From assembly GCA_023091665.1 (NCBI GenBank), contig JALJCQ010000029.1, forward strand, positions 248,001 to 312,000: a stretch of DNA of 64,000 nt, read 5' to 3'. The translations under genes were made by a program, and so were the position numbers. Positions 20,726 through 31,244 of this stretch are shown in pieces. Every line of letters begins with the position of its first letter. The first letter of the stretch is position 1. This DNA is from Pythium myriotylum. Its lineage: Eukaryota; Oomycota; Peronosporomycetes; Pythiales; Pythiaceae. Under the pieces are notes generated by a model, which worked only from the letters and a program-made list of their open reading frames with translations, was not told where the DNA came from and did no database searches.

Positions 20726-22102
20726 GGGCGTCGCATGTACGGGGAGGAGCGTCGTCGCGACGGGTTTAAGAGGACGCGGTTCCCCACGGCTGGCGGAGAG
20801 CGATCTCGCGGCGGAGCGGAGAGCGTTCTGCGAGCGGAGAGCGTTCTGCGAGCGGAGAGTGTTCTACGACGTGGTTCCGCCAACGTTGGTTGTCTGGAAT
20901 AATTGTGTTGGTCGCCTCTTGTGGAAGCCAGCTGGAGATGGTGATTACGGTGGGCGGAACGACGAGTAGCGGAGACTGAATCCCTCTCGAAAACAATAAG
21001 CTACTTCTCATTGGATAGGCTCTTTATACTGTGAGAACGCATATTCCCTGTAATCCCATCGCAAGGGAACACGCCACAGCGGGAGGGATTACTCTCTGTG
21101 GAGAGGAGCCCTGCCGACCACTTGAACCATCGGCGCTGATCGGAAGAGCGGAAGCGAACATGCGAGAACGTTTCTGTGCGTCGTAGTCGGACGCGAGGCT
21201 GCTTCTTCTCGACGCCAACATTCTCTTCCAACTATGAGAAGAGGTCCAACATTCTGGTTGTAATAGTTTGAAGAAAAGAAACAAGCTCGCAGATGAGACC
21301 ACGCGAGCCCAACGGAATTTCATCAAGTCCAGGAGGTCCGGTGGTGGCAAGATTCGTCGAGAGCCCTCGCTCGCGCCAGTGGACCGGCGGCGCATCTCCT
21401 TGTGTCTGTGTCGCGATCTGTGTCAAGTCGCAAATTTGTGACTTGACCGAAGCAATCACTTGGTGACGCCAACGCTCGGACAGTGGCGGGCGATCTCGTT
21501 CGGGACCATTGTGGTGGATGGAGCTCCTCAGCGGACACTCGCCTTGCTCGATGGCTGCGTGAGTTGACTCGTTCTGGACGTGTTCACTCGTTCAGTCATG
21601 CGAATGTTGAGCTCTCGACATGTCGCACCGTGCTGCAAAGCGAGACACGTCGCGCAAGAACCGTCACATGTGAGATCTCCACCGAAGAAATCGCTGGTGG
21701 CATCTCCACATCTCCATTCTCGCGGCATGTTGCGGCGTGGGGAAAACAATCACACAAAAAAGCCCATGACCGACCTCAGAGAGTCAGTGGATGAGAACGC
21801 GAGCGAGGGAAATAACGTATTTACGTTGAATCTTGGACACATTTTCGCAAAACTCAGAATGGGCCCTGGCTATGTGCGACCTGAACACTGGCAACCTTTT
21901 TTGGGGGGCGAGGATCACTTCGTCGACTGCCCATTCTCACATGCTCCGGATGCGTCAAGCGACCAGACGAGGCGAGGTTGCTCTGACTAGTTCTCCAGAG
22001 TCCTGTGACGAGGGCGCTGGCGGGTCGAGCCAATCAGGCAATGCGAACAATCGAGGACGAGGGCCAGCTAATAAGCTTCGGCTGGCTCCTCTCAAAGAAC
22101 TT
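20726..22102. other. intergenic
   Basis: Upstream side of the cyclase gene and flank of the pseudogene at 22.1 kb. It contains the 18-bp tandem repeat at 20814. Frames crossing 21832-22102 run into the pseudogene but have no independent support. Confidence 0.4.
20814..20867. repeat. three tandem 18-bp units
   Basis: Units at 20814-20831, 20832-20849 and 20850-20867 with consensus GAGCGGAGAGCGTTCTGC. The third differs at two bases. They lie about 90 bp upstream of the cyclase start, so they could be promoter elements. Confidence 0.85.
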
Positions 22103-22935
22103 CCCGTGGTGTTCGACCAACGCGGGGTCGCGAGGTTTCTCACCGACAATATCTCATCAAGGTTTAATTACTCGATCTCGGTTATCGACCAGACGCTATG
22201 TATCTGGATCGAAGATTGCACGACAAAGCTGCAATGGTAAATTAGGACGCCCTGGTGACATCGTCGCAGGTTGGTCAACCGATTCACGAATCCAGGGAAA
22301 CTGACCAGCTCGATCTATGGGACTACGTCACCGTCGAGAACGTGATCCGCCAAAGACTACGCCATGACCATCATCTTCCCGGCACTAACGCTGACTAAAC
22401 AAACCTGCAGCACCGCATCTTTGAGTGCTAACCACCAACTGACAAGAATGGACCAAGAGGGCGACCTCGCCTGGTCTAGACCTGAATCCGACAGATCCCG
22501 CATTATCTGCGTGTTCTATTCGATCCAGTTCCTGACCGTGCAGCAGTGCACACTCACGCTTGCCGAGGTGGGGCTGGACCGCCGCCTAGACATGCTCACG
22601 GTTCGCTTTGCGTCACACGAGACCACGATTAGGAATCTAGATACGCTCTGCACACAGTTGCGAGACGAGTTGCGGGGCCAGTTTGCTCTAATTCTGAGCC
22701 ACATGCATAACAAGCCAAGAGCGAACTCGGACGAGCTAAGTCACTACCCCATCGGGTTAGAATTCATGACCGATCCCGTGATCACGCGATCTGAGATCGC
22801 GTACAAACGCTAAACGATCGAGCAGCATCTCGCCACGGTCGGCCAATTCGACTCAACGCCACGTACCAAAAGCCAGCCCTACCCGAATAGATCGTTGAAA
22901 GATCTCATCGAGGTCGTCCATCAAAAGGAGTACAC
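22103..22935 (+). pseudogene. decayed member of the unnamed module family fused to a U-box remnant
   Basis: Relic, read by comparison with the intact locus at 52.2 kb. Exon 1 homology (CIWIEDCTTKLQW) ends at 22236 inside the split Trp codon. Intron 22237-22295 ends CCAG. Exon 2 begins ETDQLDLWDYVTVENVI and then loses about 11 nt, so the expected AKDYA is out of frame. Exon 3 (from about 22411) has LTLAEVGLDRRLDML and a helical stretch corresponding to the coiled coil of the other members. Instead of a jelly-roll domain it continues into a U-box-like segment (PIGLEFMTDPV) in which the first Cys is Tyr. An in-frame TAA at 22811-22813 interrupts it before YPNRSLKDLIE. No start codon is evident at the expected position. 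Confidence 0.7.
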
Positions 22936-22984
22936 CGTGAGCCCCAATAAAAAATTCTTGACCATTCTTGCGTCGTCAGGGCCT

Positions 22985-24904
22985 TCACTTTCGCAATATG
23001 GCATCCAAAATTTGCTTGAGCATCCGATTCGGGTAGAGTTGGTCTCGGCGTAGCTGCGCGTGGGTCATCGGATCGAACGGCCCGTTCGTTTCGAGATGCT
23101 TCTCGATCATCGTGCGCTCGTAGGACACGCCAGATGGAGTGGTCACTGGATCCACCATGATTTCTAAGCTTATAGGGCAGCGACACATATCCACAAGCTC
23201 GTTCACGGATACGGATGTCGCTGACGACGACCGCTTGATGTTGGCCACAGCCATTTCGAGGACGATACTCTGTCGAAGTTGGTCTGATGCTGATTCGCTT
23301 GACACCAGCGTGTCCAACGCACACTGAAGCAATGCTATTGTAGCTTCTGGGTTATCGCTCTGCTGTCGGCCACATCGCGCCGTCCACAAAAGTATCCGCG
23401 CTTGTGTTTCTAACGATAGATCCGATCCCTTTCGAAGATCTTCGAGCACTGGAATAGCGTCGAGACTGCGATTTAGAGCAAACAGAGCCTTGACTTGGCT
23501 GAATCGAGCATGGGCCAGCAAATTTTCTACCTCTTCCAGCGCTTGAAGTTCCACTGGAAGGGGTTCCTTCTTGAAGCAATCGATCGCAATTTGTATTGCT
23601 TTTGTCAAAGGCTCAAGCGCATCTGCATAATTTGCTGCGGCGATTAATCGATCACCTCGCCGAATCGATCGCTCGATGGAGATTTTAGGATTCATCGACG
23701 GGTCTGCAGATCGCTGTTTACCGACGACAGTAGCGATTTCGTCCCATAGGTCATCGATTCCATAGCGAAGAGCTTGGTCGCGCCCACCTAGGTCTTCGAG
23801 GTTTTCATACTCGAGCTCTACCACATCGTCTTTCCCAGCGCGTAGCCTGCAAACCAAGCGGAACACCCAGTACTGAAAGCTATCATCCTCGCCCAGGTCT
23901 TGGTCAATCTCCTCTGGGAAGTATGACATTGCCTCGGCGTAGTTGCCCGAATAAAACATCTCAATCCCGAGATCCATGGGTAACGAGAGAAGTGGCGTGA
24001 TGAGCCATTGTCGTGCGTCCTCAAACTCGCCATCATCTGGCCGAGTAGCCGCAGTCGCAACGAACTAGCGGCTCCCATCGTACGACTCGTCGGGCGAGTA
24101 CATAAACTCGTTCGTGTGGGTGTTGACGACGACAAACACGTTCCGATGCGCCATTCCATCTTGAGCCAACAGCTTCCAACGACTTGACATGTTACCATCC
24201 TGCTGGTGTTCCCTTCTCTCGCTCGCAACACATCGAGAGAACAATCTCGCGTCCGTCAGAGTTGGATGCTCCTCGTCTTGGACTCGTTCAGCATACACTA
24301 GCTCGTCGTAAGGTACTGACCGTAAGTGAAAAGTTTCCCAAGTGCTATCCACAGGTTCAGCGACGAAGTGCTCCGAGTTATTGCCATCGTCCTCCCACGC
24401 CCATTGCCACGTGAAGATGTTCCGCCGCGACTCATCATGGCGATAACCGTCCACGGGCGCGTACATGATCTGGTACCGCAGTGCTGACTGAAAACGGATC
24501 GGGTTGCGCTCCACGACTGCGCGCACGGTCGCACTGAACCACTGCATCCACTGAGCGTTGGCTCGTGCCTTCGCGATCGGGTCCTGAAGTCGCTCCACAG
24601 TCTCACGTACGAACGCTGCGAATCGAAAGACCGGCACGTTCGTGAATGAAGCACGCGCTTGTTGATTCGTGTGGATGGTGTGGATCACGCGGCAGCCTGC
24701 CAAGGTCCACTGTGCGTCATCAAAGGCAGCCAGAAAGTCGAGCGTGACGTCGAGAGAGATCCAGCCGACGCTGTAGTCCTCCGCCAGCACGGTCTCCGAT
24801 AACAAAGCAAAGTCCACGTGGACATTTGGAAGCGAAATGAACTGAGCGTGCGCAGAGACCGCGTCGCCGGCCTTGAGCGCAGCGCGAACCGCCGGTGCTG
24901 TCAT
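22985..24904 (-). pseudogene. TPR/U-box protein gene interrupted by one in-frame TAG
   Basis: One continuous minus-strand frame of 640 codons, broken only by TAG at 24067-24065 (codon 280). Both halves match the intact 674-residue paralogue at 60.1 kb from end to end. The first half is the unknown helical N-terminal domain (HTIHTNQQ, SRRNIFTWQWAW) and a beta-trefoil-like segment (FHLRSVPYDELVYAE, VVVNTHTNEFMY). The second half has TPR-like repeats (MFYSGNYAEAMSYF, ALFALNRSLDAIPVLEDL) and a good C-terminal U-box (CPISLEIMVDPVTTPSGVSY, then PFDPMT and LYPNRMLKQIL). U-boxes recruit E2-ubiquitin conjugates for ubiquitin ligation. No intron of sensible length removes the stop. It is a recent pseudogene, a readthrough gene or a base error. 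Confidence 0.75.
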
Positions 24905-25532
24905 GGGCTGCTCGACGGCTTGCTGGATACTTTTTGGGGAGGATCAGATTGCAGAAGACCTTCGAGAAGTAGATAAACACGATCCAACAGGTTCCTGTTA
25001 ACAGAGAGGTATGGATTGTTTATGTGCGAAAAGCTTCGAGACCATGGATGCTCGAGGGCGACGTGAGTTTCATGCTCTACAGCCAAAGTCTGTCCCATTG
25101 TAACGTAGCGCACGCCATGAACGAGGTTCTTAAGGTGCGTGGATAGAGAATCGCGTGGTGGTGGAGCATTGGACCGTCAGAAGCTAGTGTCACCAGTCGG
25201 TCAAACTGTCGATGTTGGGATGTGTGTAGGAAGCTAAGGTCTGGTGGGAGTTGAAACTTTTTATGTTTTAATCTCGTCATCAGGAGTCGCTTACATATAA
25301 CAACGAAACCAAACTAATCCTCGTGATGGTAGGTTGATTGCGAGTGTACCGACCTCCAAACCTGACCACGCGCTATTAGCCAATAGGATTTGAGCGCGTT
25401 AGTCGCAGCACCCAGCGATCTTATCCGAGCTCTTCGTCCTAGACGTGGGGATTCCTCCACTCTTAAACCCGCCTCGCAGTTCCCAAGCAAAAGCCAGCCA
25501 TTGCAGTTCCCAAGCCAAAGCCAGCCATCGCA
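24905..25532. other. intergenic between divergent genes
   Basis: Between the broken TPR/U-box gene (minus) and the Cys-rich membrane protein (plus). Nothing is recognised apart from the 27-bp tandem repeat next to the following gene. Confidence 0.4.
25477..25530. repeat. two tandem 27-bp units
   Basis: Units at 25477-25503 and 25504-25530 contain CAGTTCCCAAGC and AAAGCCAGCCAT and differ at two positions. They end three bases before the ATG at 25533, so they form the immediate 5' leader. Confidence 0.85.
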
Positions 25533-26540
25533 ATGTCTCCAGACTCGCCTCACAGTAGCTTGGTGGTCCGTCTAGACAAGCTCCGCAGTCAGGCAGCGTC
25601 TTGGTTCGTACTCTGGATCGCGTCCCTACTAGCGCTTGTCCTGCTAGCGCTTGCGAGTATGCCAACGGAAACTCTGCCGTCTGCGTATCTTCAAGGCTGC
25701 TCAAGTCACTGCATAAGTTCCATGCCGCTCGTGTGCCAGAATCGATGGTCTTGCGACACGTTCTGCACCAACGGCTACTTCCAGAATCGCGGTATGAGTG
25801 TCGAGACTCGTGCCAACGGCGAGCAGTTCCTCGCGAAAAGCGACGGTGCTAGCTGCCAGCCACGGTGCGAGAAAATCAGCTCAGCAGTGTGCCAAGGCCG
25901 CGTGTCTTGTGAGAATATGTGCACCTTCCTGTATCGTGGTGCAACCGAGCCAACCCCGAATAAGTCAGACCCCAATTGGCTCACTTTTGTGATTGAGCAC
26001 TTGACCGCGCTTCTCCTGGATGCATTCTTCTTCGCGGACGTGTTGTGTTCGTGGCTTCGCCTTCGCTCTAGCTACGACTTTGTTCGAGCTCAACATTGCC
26101 GCAAGGGTGCAACAGAGCCTGACTCGTCTGCAACTGAGCTTCCACGTTTGGCAATCGACACCAAAACCTTCCAGTGTGGTATGGCGATCGTTTTGCGCAG
26201 CGTTTTTGAGTGTCGTGCGCTGTTTGGTTCCACCTCGTACTATGCAACAATCCTCTGTCTACTGCTCGTGGATGAGGCGTTGCAACGTGACACACAAGGG
26301 CTGAAAGCGCCGCACGGTGTCTACGTGGTGTCGCTCCTTGGCCGTTTTCTGCGTGCGCTTGTCTGTTGCTTTACAGCAAGCTCAAGCGAGTACTCGGTGC
26401 TATTCTCCACGGCGGTGCCGAGTGATGTAGGCCCACACGTCACTAGATCAGGGCAAGCTGGCGTCGCAACAGTTGGTGCTGGAGGTCGAACTGCTGCAAT
26501 GGCACCATCAGTAACCACAGAACCAACGAAGACGCTTTAG
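25533..26540 (+). CDS. membrane protein with two Cys-rich repeats
   Basis: Single exon, 335 residues, family not recognised. A hydrophobic segment at about residues 22-42 could be an uncleaved signal anchor. It is followed by two copies of a spacing pattern C-x3-C-x7-C-x5-C-x3-C: CSSHC...CQNRWSCDTFC (about 56-79) and CQPRC...CQGRVSCENMC (about 108-131). The regular spacing suggests disulphide-bonded extracellular domains. More hydrophobic stretches follow at about 150-175, 225-240 and 260-280, so the protein is probably multipass with the Cys repeats in the first outer loop. The C-terminus is Ala/Gly/Thr-rich and probably unstructured. The first ATG after the 27-bp repeats is used as the start. 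It might be a surface receptor or channel-like protein; the sequence does not decide. Confidence 0.65.
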   Translation: MSPDSPHSSLVVRLDKLRSQAASWFVLWIASLLALVLLALASMPTETLPSAYLQGCSSHCISSMPLVCQNRWSCDTFCTNGYFQNRGMSVETRANGEQFLAKSDGASCQPRCEKISSAVCQGRVSCENMCTFLYRGATEPTPNKSDPNWLTFVIEHLTALLLDAFFFADVLCSWLRLRSSYDFVRAQHCRKGATEPDSSATELPRLAIDTKTFQCGMAIVLRSVFECRALFGSTSYYATILCLLLVDEALQRDTQGLKAPHGVYVVSLLGRFLRALVCCFTASSSEYSVLFSTAVPSDVGPHVTRSGQAGVATVGAGGRTAAMAPSVTTEPTKTL

Positions 26541-27340
26541 ACTTCCATGAGAAAGAAGAAGAAGGGAGGTGAGTGAAACGTGGATCGAATCACCATCCAC
26601 AAATGTGAGTACAACTCGATGATTGCACATGATACAACTACATAGCAACACTCCAAACTAGGAAGAATACAAATTGGATGTTTAAGCCAGGAAATATTGA
26701 TTTTGTGAGACGACTGTACGACTCGGTCAAATATTTGGTCGAGAGGTGCAGTCAAATAAATTGTGCGTTTACAATTTTTTAATGGTCTCTTGTTGACATT
26801 AAACGTCAATTTGAGTACCGTCAGCCTTCGTGACATGCTTTCGCTAGAGCATACCACCACTCTACAGATTGCTCATGTGCAAATAGACAGCAGATGGTTC
26901 ATGGGTCATCTTCGGTTTCTTGGAGGTCCAGTAAACCTAAGGCGAATCGACTTACGTTTGATCGCCTTAGGCGATCAAAGGCGACATGACCAAAACCAAG
27001 CTGTCGATGTGAAGTGTGTCTGTCCAGAAATTCAAAGTAAAAAGACTTAGAATCACTTGCTGGCGGGGCAATGGACCGTGAACAGGTATCACGTGTTGAG
27101 CTGACACTCGGCGGGGCTCTTTTCTTTCGTTAGGGCGTCTAACTCTCTCAGTAATACAAAAAAAAAAGGTATCACGTGTTGGATGTGTGTAGCAAGCAGC
27201 AAGAACGGATAGCGAAAGAAAGAGCACGTGCACGTTCAATTCGTTTTGTTTAAATCTCTTCGCTACCAGTGGATTACATAACCGAACTAATCCCCGTCAT
27301 GGAACGTTGATCGTGAGTGGCAGACGTAGCATGTTCGTGT
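26541..27340. other. intergenic
   Basis: AT-richer spacer before the palindrome. It has a hairpin TTTGATCGCC-TTA-GGCGATCAAA at 26957-26979 and the motif GGTATCACGTGTTG, which occurs at 27084-27097 and again at 27167-27180. An A-run lies at 27157-27167. No gene is recognised. Confidence 0.45.
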
Positions 27341-28245
27341 TCAAAGTGAGTTGAGCTCCGAAGCGATCGCCTCGAGCCACTCGACGTGGGTCATCGGGTC
27401 GCGACCCACGATCGCCTTGAAATCGTCGGTGGGCGAGTCGGCCAAGCCCCTGGCGGTCGCACCGTCGAACGTCGCGATGGCCTTGGCCATTGCCTCGGGG
27501 AGTCCGTGCGCGGCGTATCGTTGCGCGAGCTCGTCCACCGTGATGTGCACGAGCTCAATGGGCACGTCGATGGCGTTGCTGACGTTGTCGACGATCTGCT
27601 GGAAGGTGATGCCGGTGGTGCCGGTGAGCTCGTAGACTTGGTTGTCGTAGTTGTCGCTGGCGAGCGCCATGGCGTTGGAGAGCGCGAGATCGTCTCGCGA
27701 GATCCCTGCGATCTTGCCGTCCTTGGCGGCCGAGTACCACTTGCCCGTGTGTTTGGCGCCGGCGATGCTGCCCATGTCGTTGTCAAAGTACATGCCGTTG
27801 CGCAGGAGCGTGTATCCGCCAGGGACGTTGCTTTCGCGGATGAACTTTTCGGTGGCGGCGTGGATGGTCATCATGAACGCGTCCGAGATCTCGACGTTGT
27901 GGAGCGAGGTGTAAAGGATGTGTTTGACGCCGGCGTCGATGAGCGCTGTAACAGTCGTCTTGTGGCTGGCGATGCTGTCGAGCAGGTGGTGCCACTGATG
28001 ACGAGCGCACGGGCGACGCCCTTGGCCGCCTCGCGGACGGTGGCGGGGTCGTTGAAGTCGAGATGCACGGTGGTGACGCCGCGGTCGGCAAACGCATGGA
28101 GCTTGTCTGGGTTGCGCGAGCCGGCGACGATGTTGCTTGGCTGAAGCTTGAGCGTGTCTAGTAGGTGCTTGACGACGAGGAGGCCGAGTTGGCCGGAGGC
28201 GCCGGTGACGAGGACCTTGACGTTGGTGTCGATGGTGAGCGGCAT
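27341..28245 (-). pseudogene. NmrA-like NAD(P)H:quinone oxidoreductase, frameshifted palindrome copy
   Basis: Left, minus-strand copy of the reductase in the palindrome. It starts at 28245 with MPLTIDTNVKVLVTGASGQL. Relative to the right copy it lacks one base in the codon series for GTDLLDSIASH (around 27988), reading GGCACCACCTG instead of GGCACCGACCTG. The frame therefore shifts, and the rest of the protein (LLDSIASHKTTVTALIDAGV to the stop at 27341) continues in another frame. Everything downstream is otherwise intact, so the lesion is very young or is a base-calling error; the right copy is the functional one as read here. Its last residues (EAIASELNSL) differ from those of the right copy (EAIAPELKLL). 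Confidence 0.85.
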
Positions 28246-28973
28246 GGTATATGGTGGTGGTGGCTGCTAGTGGGTCTGCGCGGAGGTCGGCAAGATGAAA
28301 AGTGTGTGAGCTGGTGAGCTGGTGAACTACCGAGCATCTAAAGAGCTGTAAGTATGTAGTACGTAATAGTTCGGTTTCTTCGTTGATATCAGCTACCGCG
28401 GACCCCGTTGCAACCGGATGGAGCAATTTATGTTGGGATCCTTCCATGTTGGACGGCGACTACAGTGCTGAAGATGGCTGTTTGTTTATCATGCACGTTT
28501 CAAGGCGAATCAGCGTTCTGGTACTCTGGTCGGAAACGTCGTCAAATCTCCTTGCTTGAACCTGCATCATGATTAGATTGCGGAGAGAGAAAGTCCAATC
28601 TGACATATCAAGTTGGAGCATATGTCGTAATCACGATCTTGCTCTCCCAGGGTCTTCCACTTTGTCTGCGAGTGCTGGGACCAGAGTTCAGGGCGCTAAC
28701 GAATCATGATTCGCCTTGAAACGTGCATGATAAACAAACAGCCATCTTCAGCACTGTAGTCGCCGTCCAACATGGAAGGATCCCAACATAAATTGCTCCA
28801 TCCGGTTGCAACGGGGTCCGCGGTAGCTGATATCAACGAAGAAACCGAACTATTACGTACTACATACTTACAGCTCTTTAGATGCTCGGTAGTTCACCAG
28901 CTCACCAGCTCACACACTTTTCATCTTGCCGACCTCCGCGCAGACCCACTAGCAGCCACCACCACCATATACC

Positions 28974-29879
28974 ATGCCGCTCACCATCGACACCAACGTC
29001 AAGGTCCTCGTCACCGGCGCCTCCGGCCAACTCGGCCTCCTCGTCGTCAAGCACCTACTAGACACGCTCAAGCTTCAGCCAAGCAACATCGTCGCCGGCT
29101 CGCGCAACCCAGACAAGCTCCATGCGTTTGCCGACCGCGGCGTCACCACCGTGCATCTCGACTTCAACGACCCCGCCACCGTCCGCGAGGCGGCCAAGGG
29201 CGTCGCCCGTGCGCTCGTCATCAGTGGCACCGACCTGCTCGACAGCATCGCCAGCCACAAGACGACTGTTACAGCGCTCATCGACGTCGGCGTCAAACAC
29301 ATCCTTTACACCTCGCTCCACAACGTCGAGATCTCGGACGCGTTCATGATGACCATCCACGCCGCCACCGAAAAGTTCATCCGCGAAAGCAACGTCCCTG
29401 GCGGATACACGCTCCTGCGCAACGGCATGTACTTTGACAACGACATGGGCAGCATCGCCGGCGCCAAACACACGGGCAAGTGGTACTCGGCCGCCAAGGA
29501 CGGCAAGATCGCAGGGATCTCGCGAGACGATCTCGCGCTCTCCAACGCCATGGCGCTCGCCAGCGACAACTACGACAACCAAGTCTACGAGCTCACCGGC
29601 ACCACCGGCATCACCTTCCAGCAGATCGTCGACAACGTCAGCAACGCCATCGACGTGCCCATTGAGCTCGTGCACATCACGGTGGACGAGCTCGCGCAAC
29701 GATACGCCGCGCACGGACTCCCCGAGGCAATGGCCAAGGCCATCGCGACGTTCGACGGTGCGACCGCCAGGGGCTTGGCCGACTCGCCCACCGACGATTT
29801 CAAGGCGATCGTGGGTCGCGACCCGATGACCCACGTCGAGTGGCTCGAGGCGATCGCTCCGGAGCTCAAATTGCTCTGA
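28974..29879 (+). CDS. NmrA-like NAD(P)H:quinone oxidoreductase (QOR2/YtfG type)
   Basis: Intact right-hand copy, 301 residues, one exon. This is an atypical short-chain dehydrogenase. An N-terminal Rossmann beta-strand is followed by the nucleotide-binding GASGQLG (GxxGxxG, residues 15-21), then ARALVISG, YTSLHNVEIS and YTLLRNGMYFDN, the signature stretch of the QOR2 group that reduces quinones or similar carbonyls with NADPH. There is no signal peptide, so it is cytosolic. The protein may instead be an NmrA-type redox sensor, which shares the fold. Its promoter is duplicated in the other palindrome arm, so both copies probably shared control when formed. Confidence 0.88.
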   Translation: MPLTIDTNVKVLVTGASGQLGLLVVKHLLDTLKLQPSNIVAGSRNPDKLHAFADRGVTTVHLDFNDPATVREAAKGVARALVISGTDLLDSIASHKTTVTALIDVGVKHILYTSLHNVEISDAFMMTIHAATEKFIRESNVPGGYTLLRNGMYFDNDMGSIAGAKHTGKWYSAAKDGKIAGISRDDLALSNAMALASDNYDNQVYELTGTTGITFQQIVDNVSNAIDVPIELVHITVDELAQRYAAHGLPEAMAKAIATFDGATARGLADSPTDDFKAIVGRDPMTHVEWLEAIAPELKLL

Positions 29880-30240
29880 ACAGGCTTAATCACGACAGCG
29901 TTCCATCTTCTCCTGACCCCTCTCACCTGTTGAGGCAACCAAGTAACTGAAGTGACATGAAGTGAAATCGTGGGATTATGTGCATCGCGCTTTGGGAAAA
30001 GACGTTGGTACAGAAAGTCAGGATTCATGGATTTTGTTAACAATGCATTACCCAGGTGTATGGGACAGAAAGCAGCGAGGGCTAAAGTCCCTACCGACGT
30101 CGTATTCTTTCATGCGATAGGCTCTTTTTTGGGTGAGAGAAAAAGGAGAGTGGCATTTGAGGGATTGATGGCTTCAATCTAACACTAGCGCCTAGAATTC
30201 CCGAGGAATTCACTTTGCAATTATCTGGACCGCGCGCACG
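29880..30240. other. intergenic
   Basis: Spacer between the palindrome and the next gene. No motif or repeat is recognised. Confidence 0.4.
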
Positions 30241-31244
30241 ATGGGATCAACGCATCAAGGCGAAGTGATATTCACGGTGGATGGCAAGACTTGGGCGCAC
30301 CGCTTCGAGGTGATCGCCACGGTTGAGAACACCTTGACGATTTGGATGGAAGATCGAGAATCAAAGAAGCAATGGTAACAGCATCTTTTGGCGATATCGA
30401 CACCTCTGTGAAGCTCAAGCACTTGTTTGTATAGGCAAACGGAGCCACTGGAACTTTCAAAGTTTACAAGCGAGGAGAATGCAATCCCCAAGGCTCGAGC
30501 ACACGACTACGCTGAGGTAAGCCATGATCTTCCTGATGTATCGACCTTTCACTACTCACTGAGGGTTCAACTAGCTCTTTGCAGCTTGTCTCGGCGCATC
30601 GGATGGGGAAGAAAGGTACAGCCGTGAGCTTTCAATTGCAAAGAGTGGCGTCCGCACGTTGATTTTGTCGCTTGATCTGTCGTGGGTCTCGCGTCCCCTA
30701 CCTGTTGACTATAGCTTCACGCTGACGGAGGTGGTGCTGGACCGGACGGATATCCTTGGAGCTCGCTTCCGTGATTTGGAGATGAAGCTTTCAGAGTTAG
30801 CTTCCCAAGAACTAGTTGAAATTCATGCGAGTGTTGAGCAACTAAAGATGGGAGTCCGAGCATTAACCCAGCGTGTCGATGAACTCTCAAAGGGGCCGGT
30901 ATTTGCTCAAGCAAGTGGGGATAGACTTGCTTACGGCGACAAGCAGTATTATATCTTGTGGACGTCTGTTGTGCACGATGACGAACAATTATCTATCCAG
31001 AGAAACATCGAAGTGTCTCGGGGCATACGCCATCACGGTGTTTGTCCAGTATAAAGGGAATGCTGTTGTGTCGCTGGTGGAAGGGAAGCGAACGCTCACA
31101 TCGATTCAAGGAGGCGACAAGAACACGTTTGGAACGACTGCACTCCAATACGTGCTACGCACCGCTTCATACACATCATTTCGTGTCAGTTTGAGCAGAC
31201 TCGCAGACGACGCGACTGCATCAATGACGATAATCAAGCTATGA
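30241..31244 (+). pseudogene. unnamed module family, copy C: coiled coil plus jelly-roll-like end, frameshifted
   Basis: Exons 30241-30374 (134 nt), 30435-30516 (82 nt) and 30575 to 31244, with introns of 60 and 58 bp. The first two exon lengths match copy D at 52.2 kb exactly. The module reads RFEVIATVENTLTIWMEDR, then a Trp45 codon split by intron 1, NAIPKARAHDYAE, and intron 2 in phase 0. Exon 3 starts LFAACLGASDGEERYSRELS and includes FTLTEVVLDRTDILGARFRD, leading into a coiled coil (about 130-175). A one-base loss around 31017-31024 (TCTCGGGGCA) shifts the frame just before GAYAITVFVQ, the first strand of a C1q/TNF-like segment that ends TASMTIIKL. Without that shift the protein would align with copy D to its last residue. 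Confidence 0.7.

Larger units (their letters stand above)
27341..29879. repeat. 1.17-kb palindromic (inverted) duplication with 194-bp spacer
   Basis: Left arm 27341-28512 and right arm 28707-29879 are near-identical in inverse orientation; the spacer is 28513-28706. Each arm contains a full NmrA-like reductase gene plus about 265 bp of its upstream region, so the two copies are head to head. Differences I could see are one missing base near 27988, one Ala/Val codon, and divergent bases in the last few codons. The arms end close to the stop codons. Confidence 0.93.

Noticed and set aside
19538..20902. 454-codon plus-strand frame
   Set aside because: Opposite the cyclase gene and reading through its intron; charged low-complexity shadow.
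22985..24904. Short intron ending at CTAG that would remove the amber codon in the TPR/U-box gene
   Set aside because: The only GT..AG options are 19-37 nt, shorter than any other intron here, and they do not keep the frame.
28772..29437. 221-codon frame overlapping the start of the right palindrome gene
   Set aside because: It reads the reductase gene out of frame and has the low-complexity His/Arg/Pro look of a shadow; its mirror occurs in the left arm.
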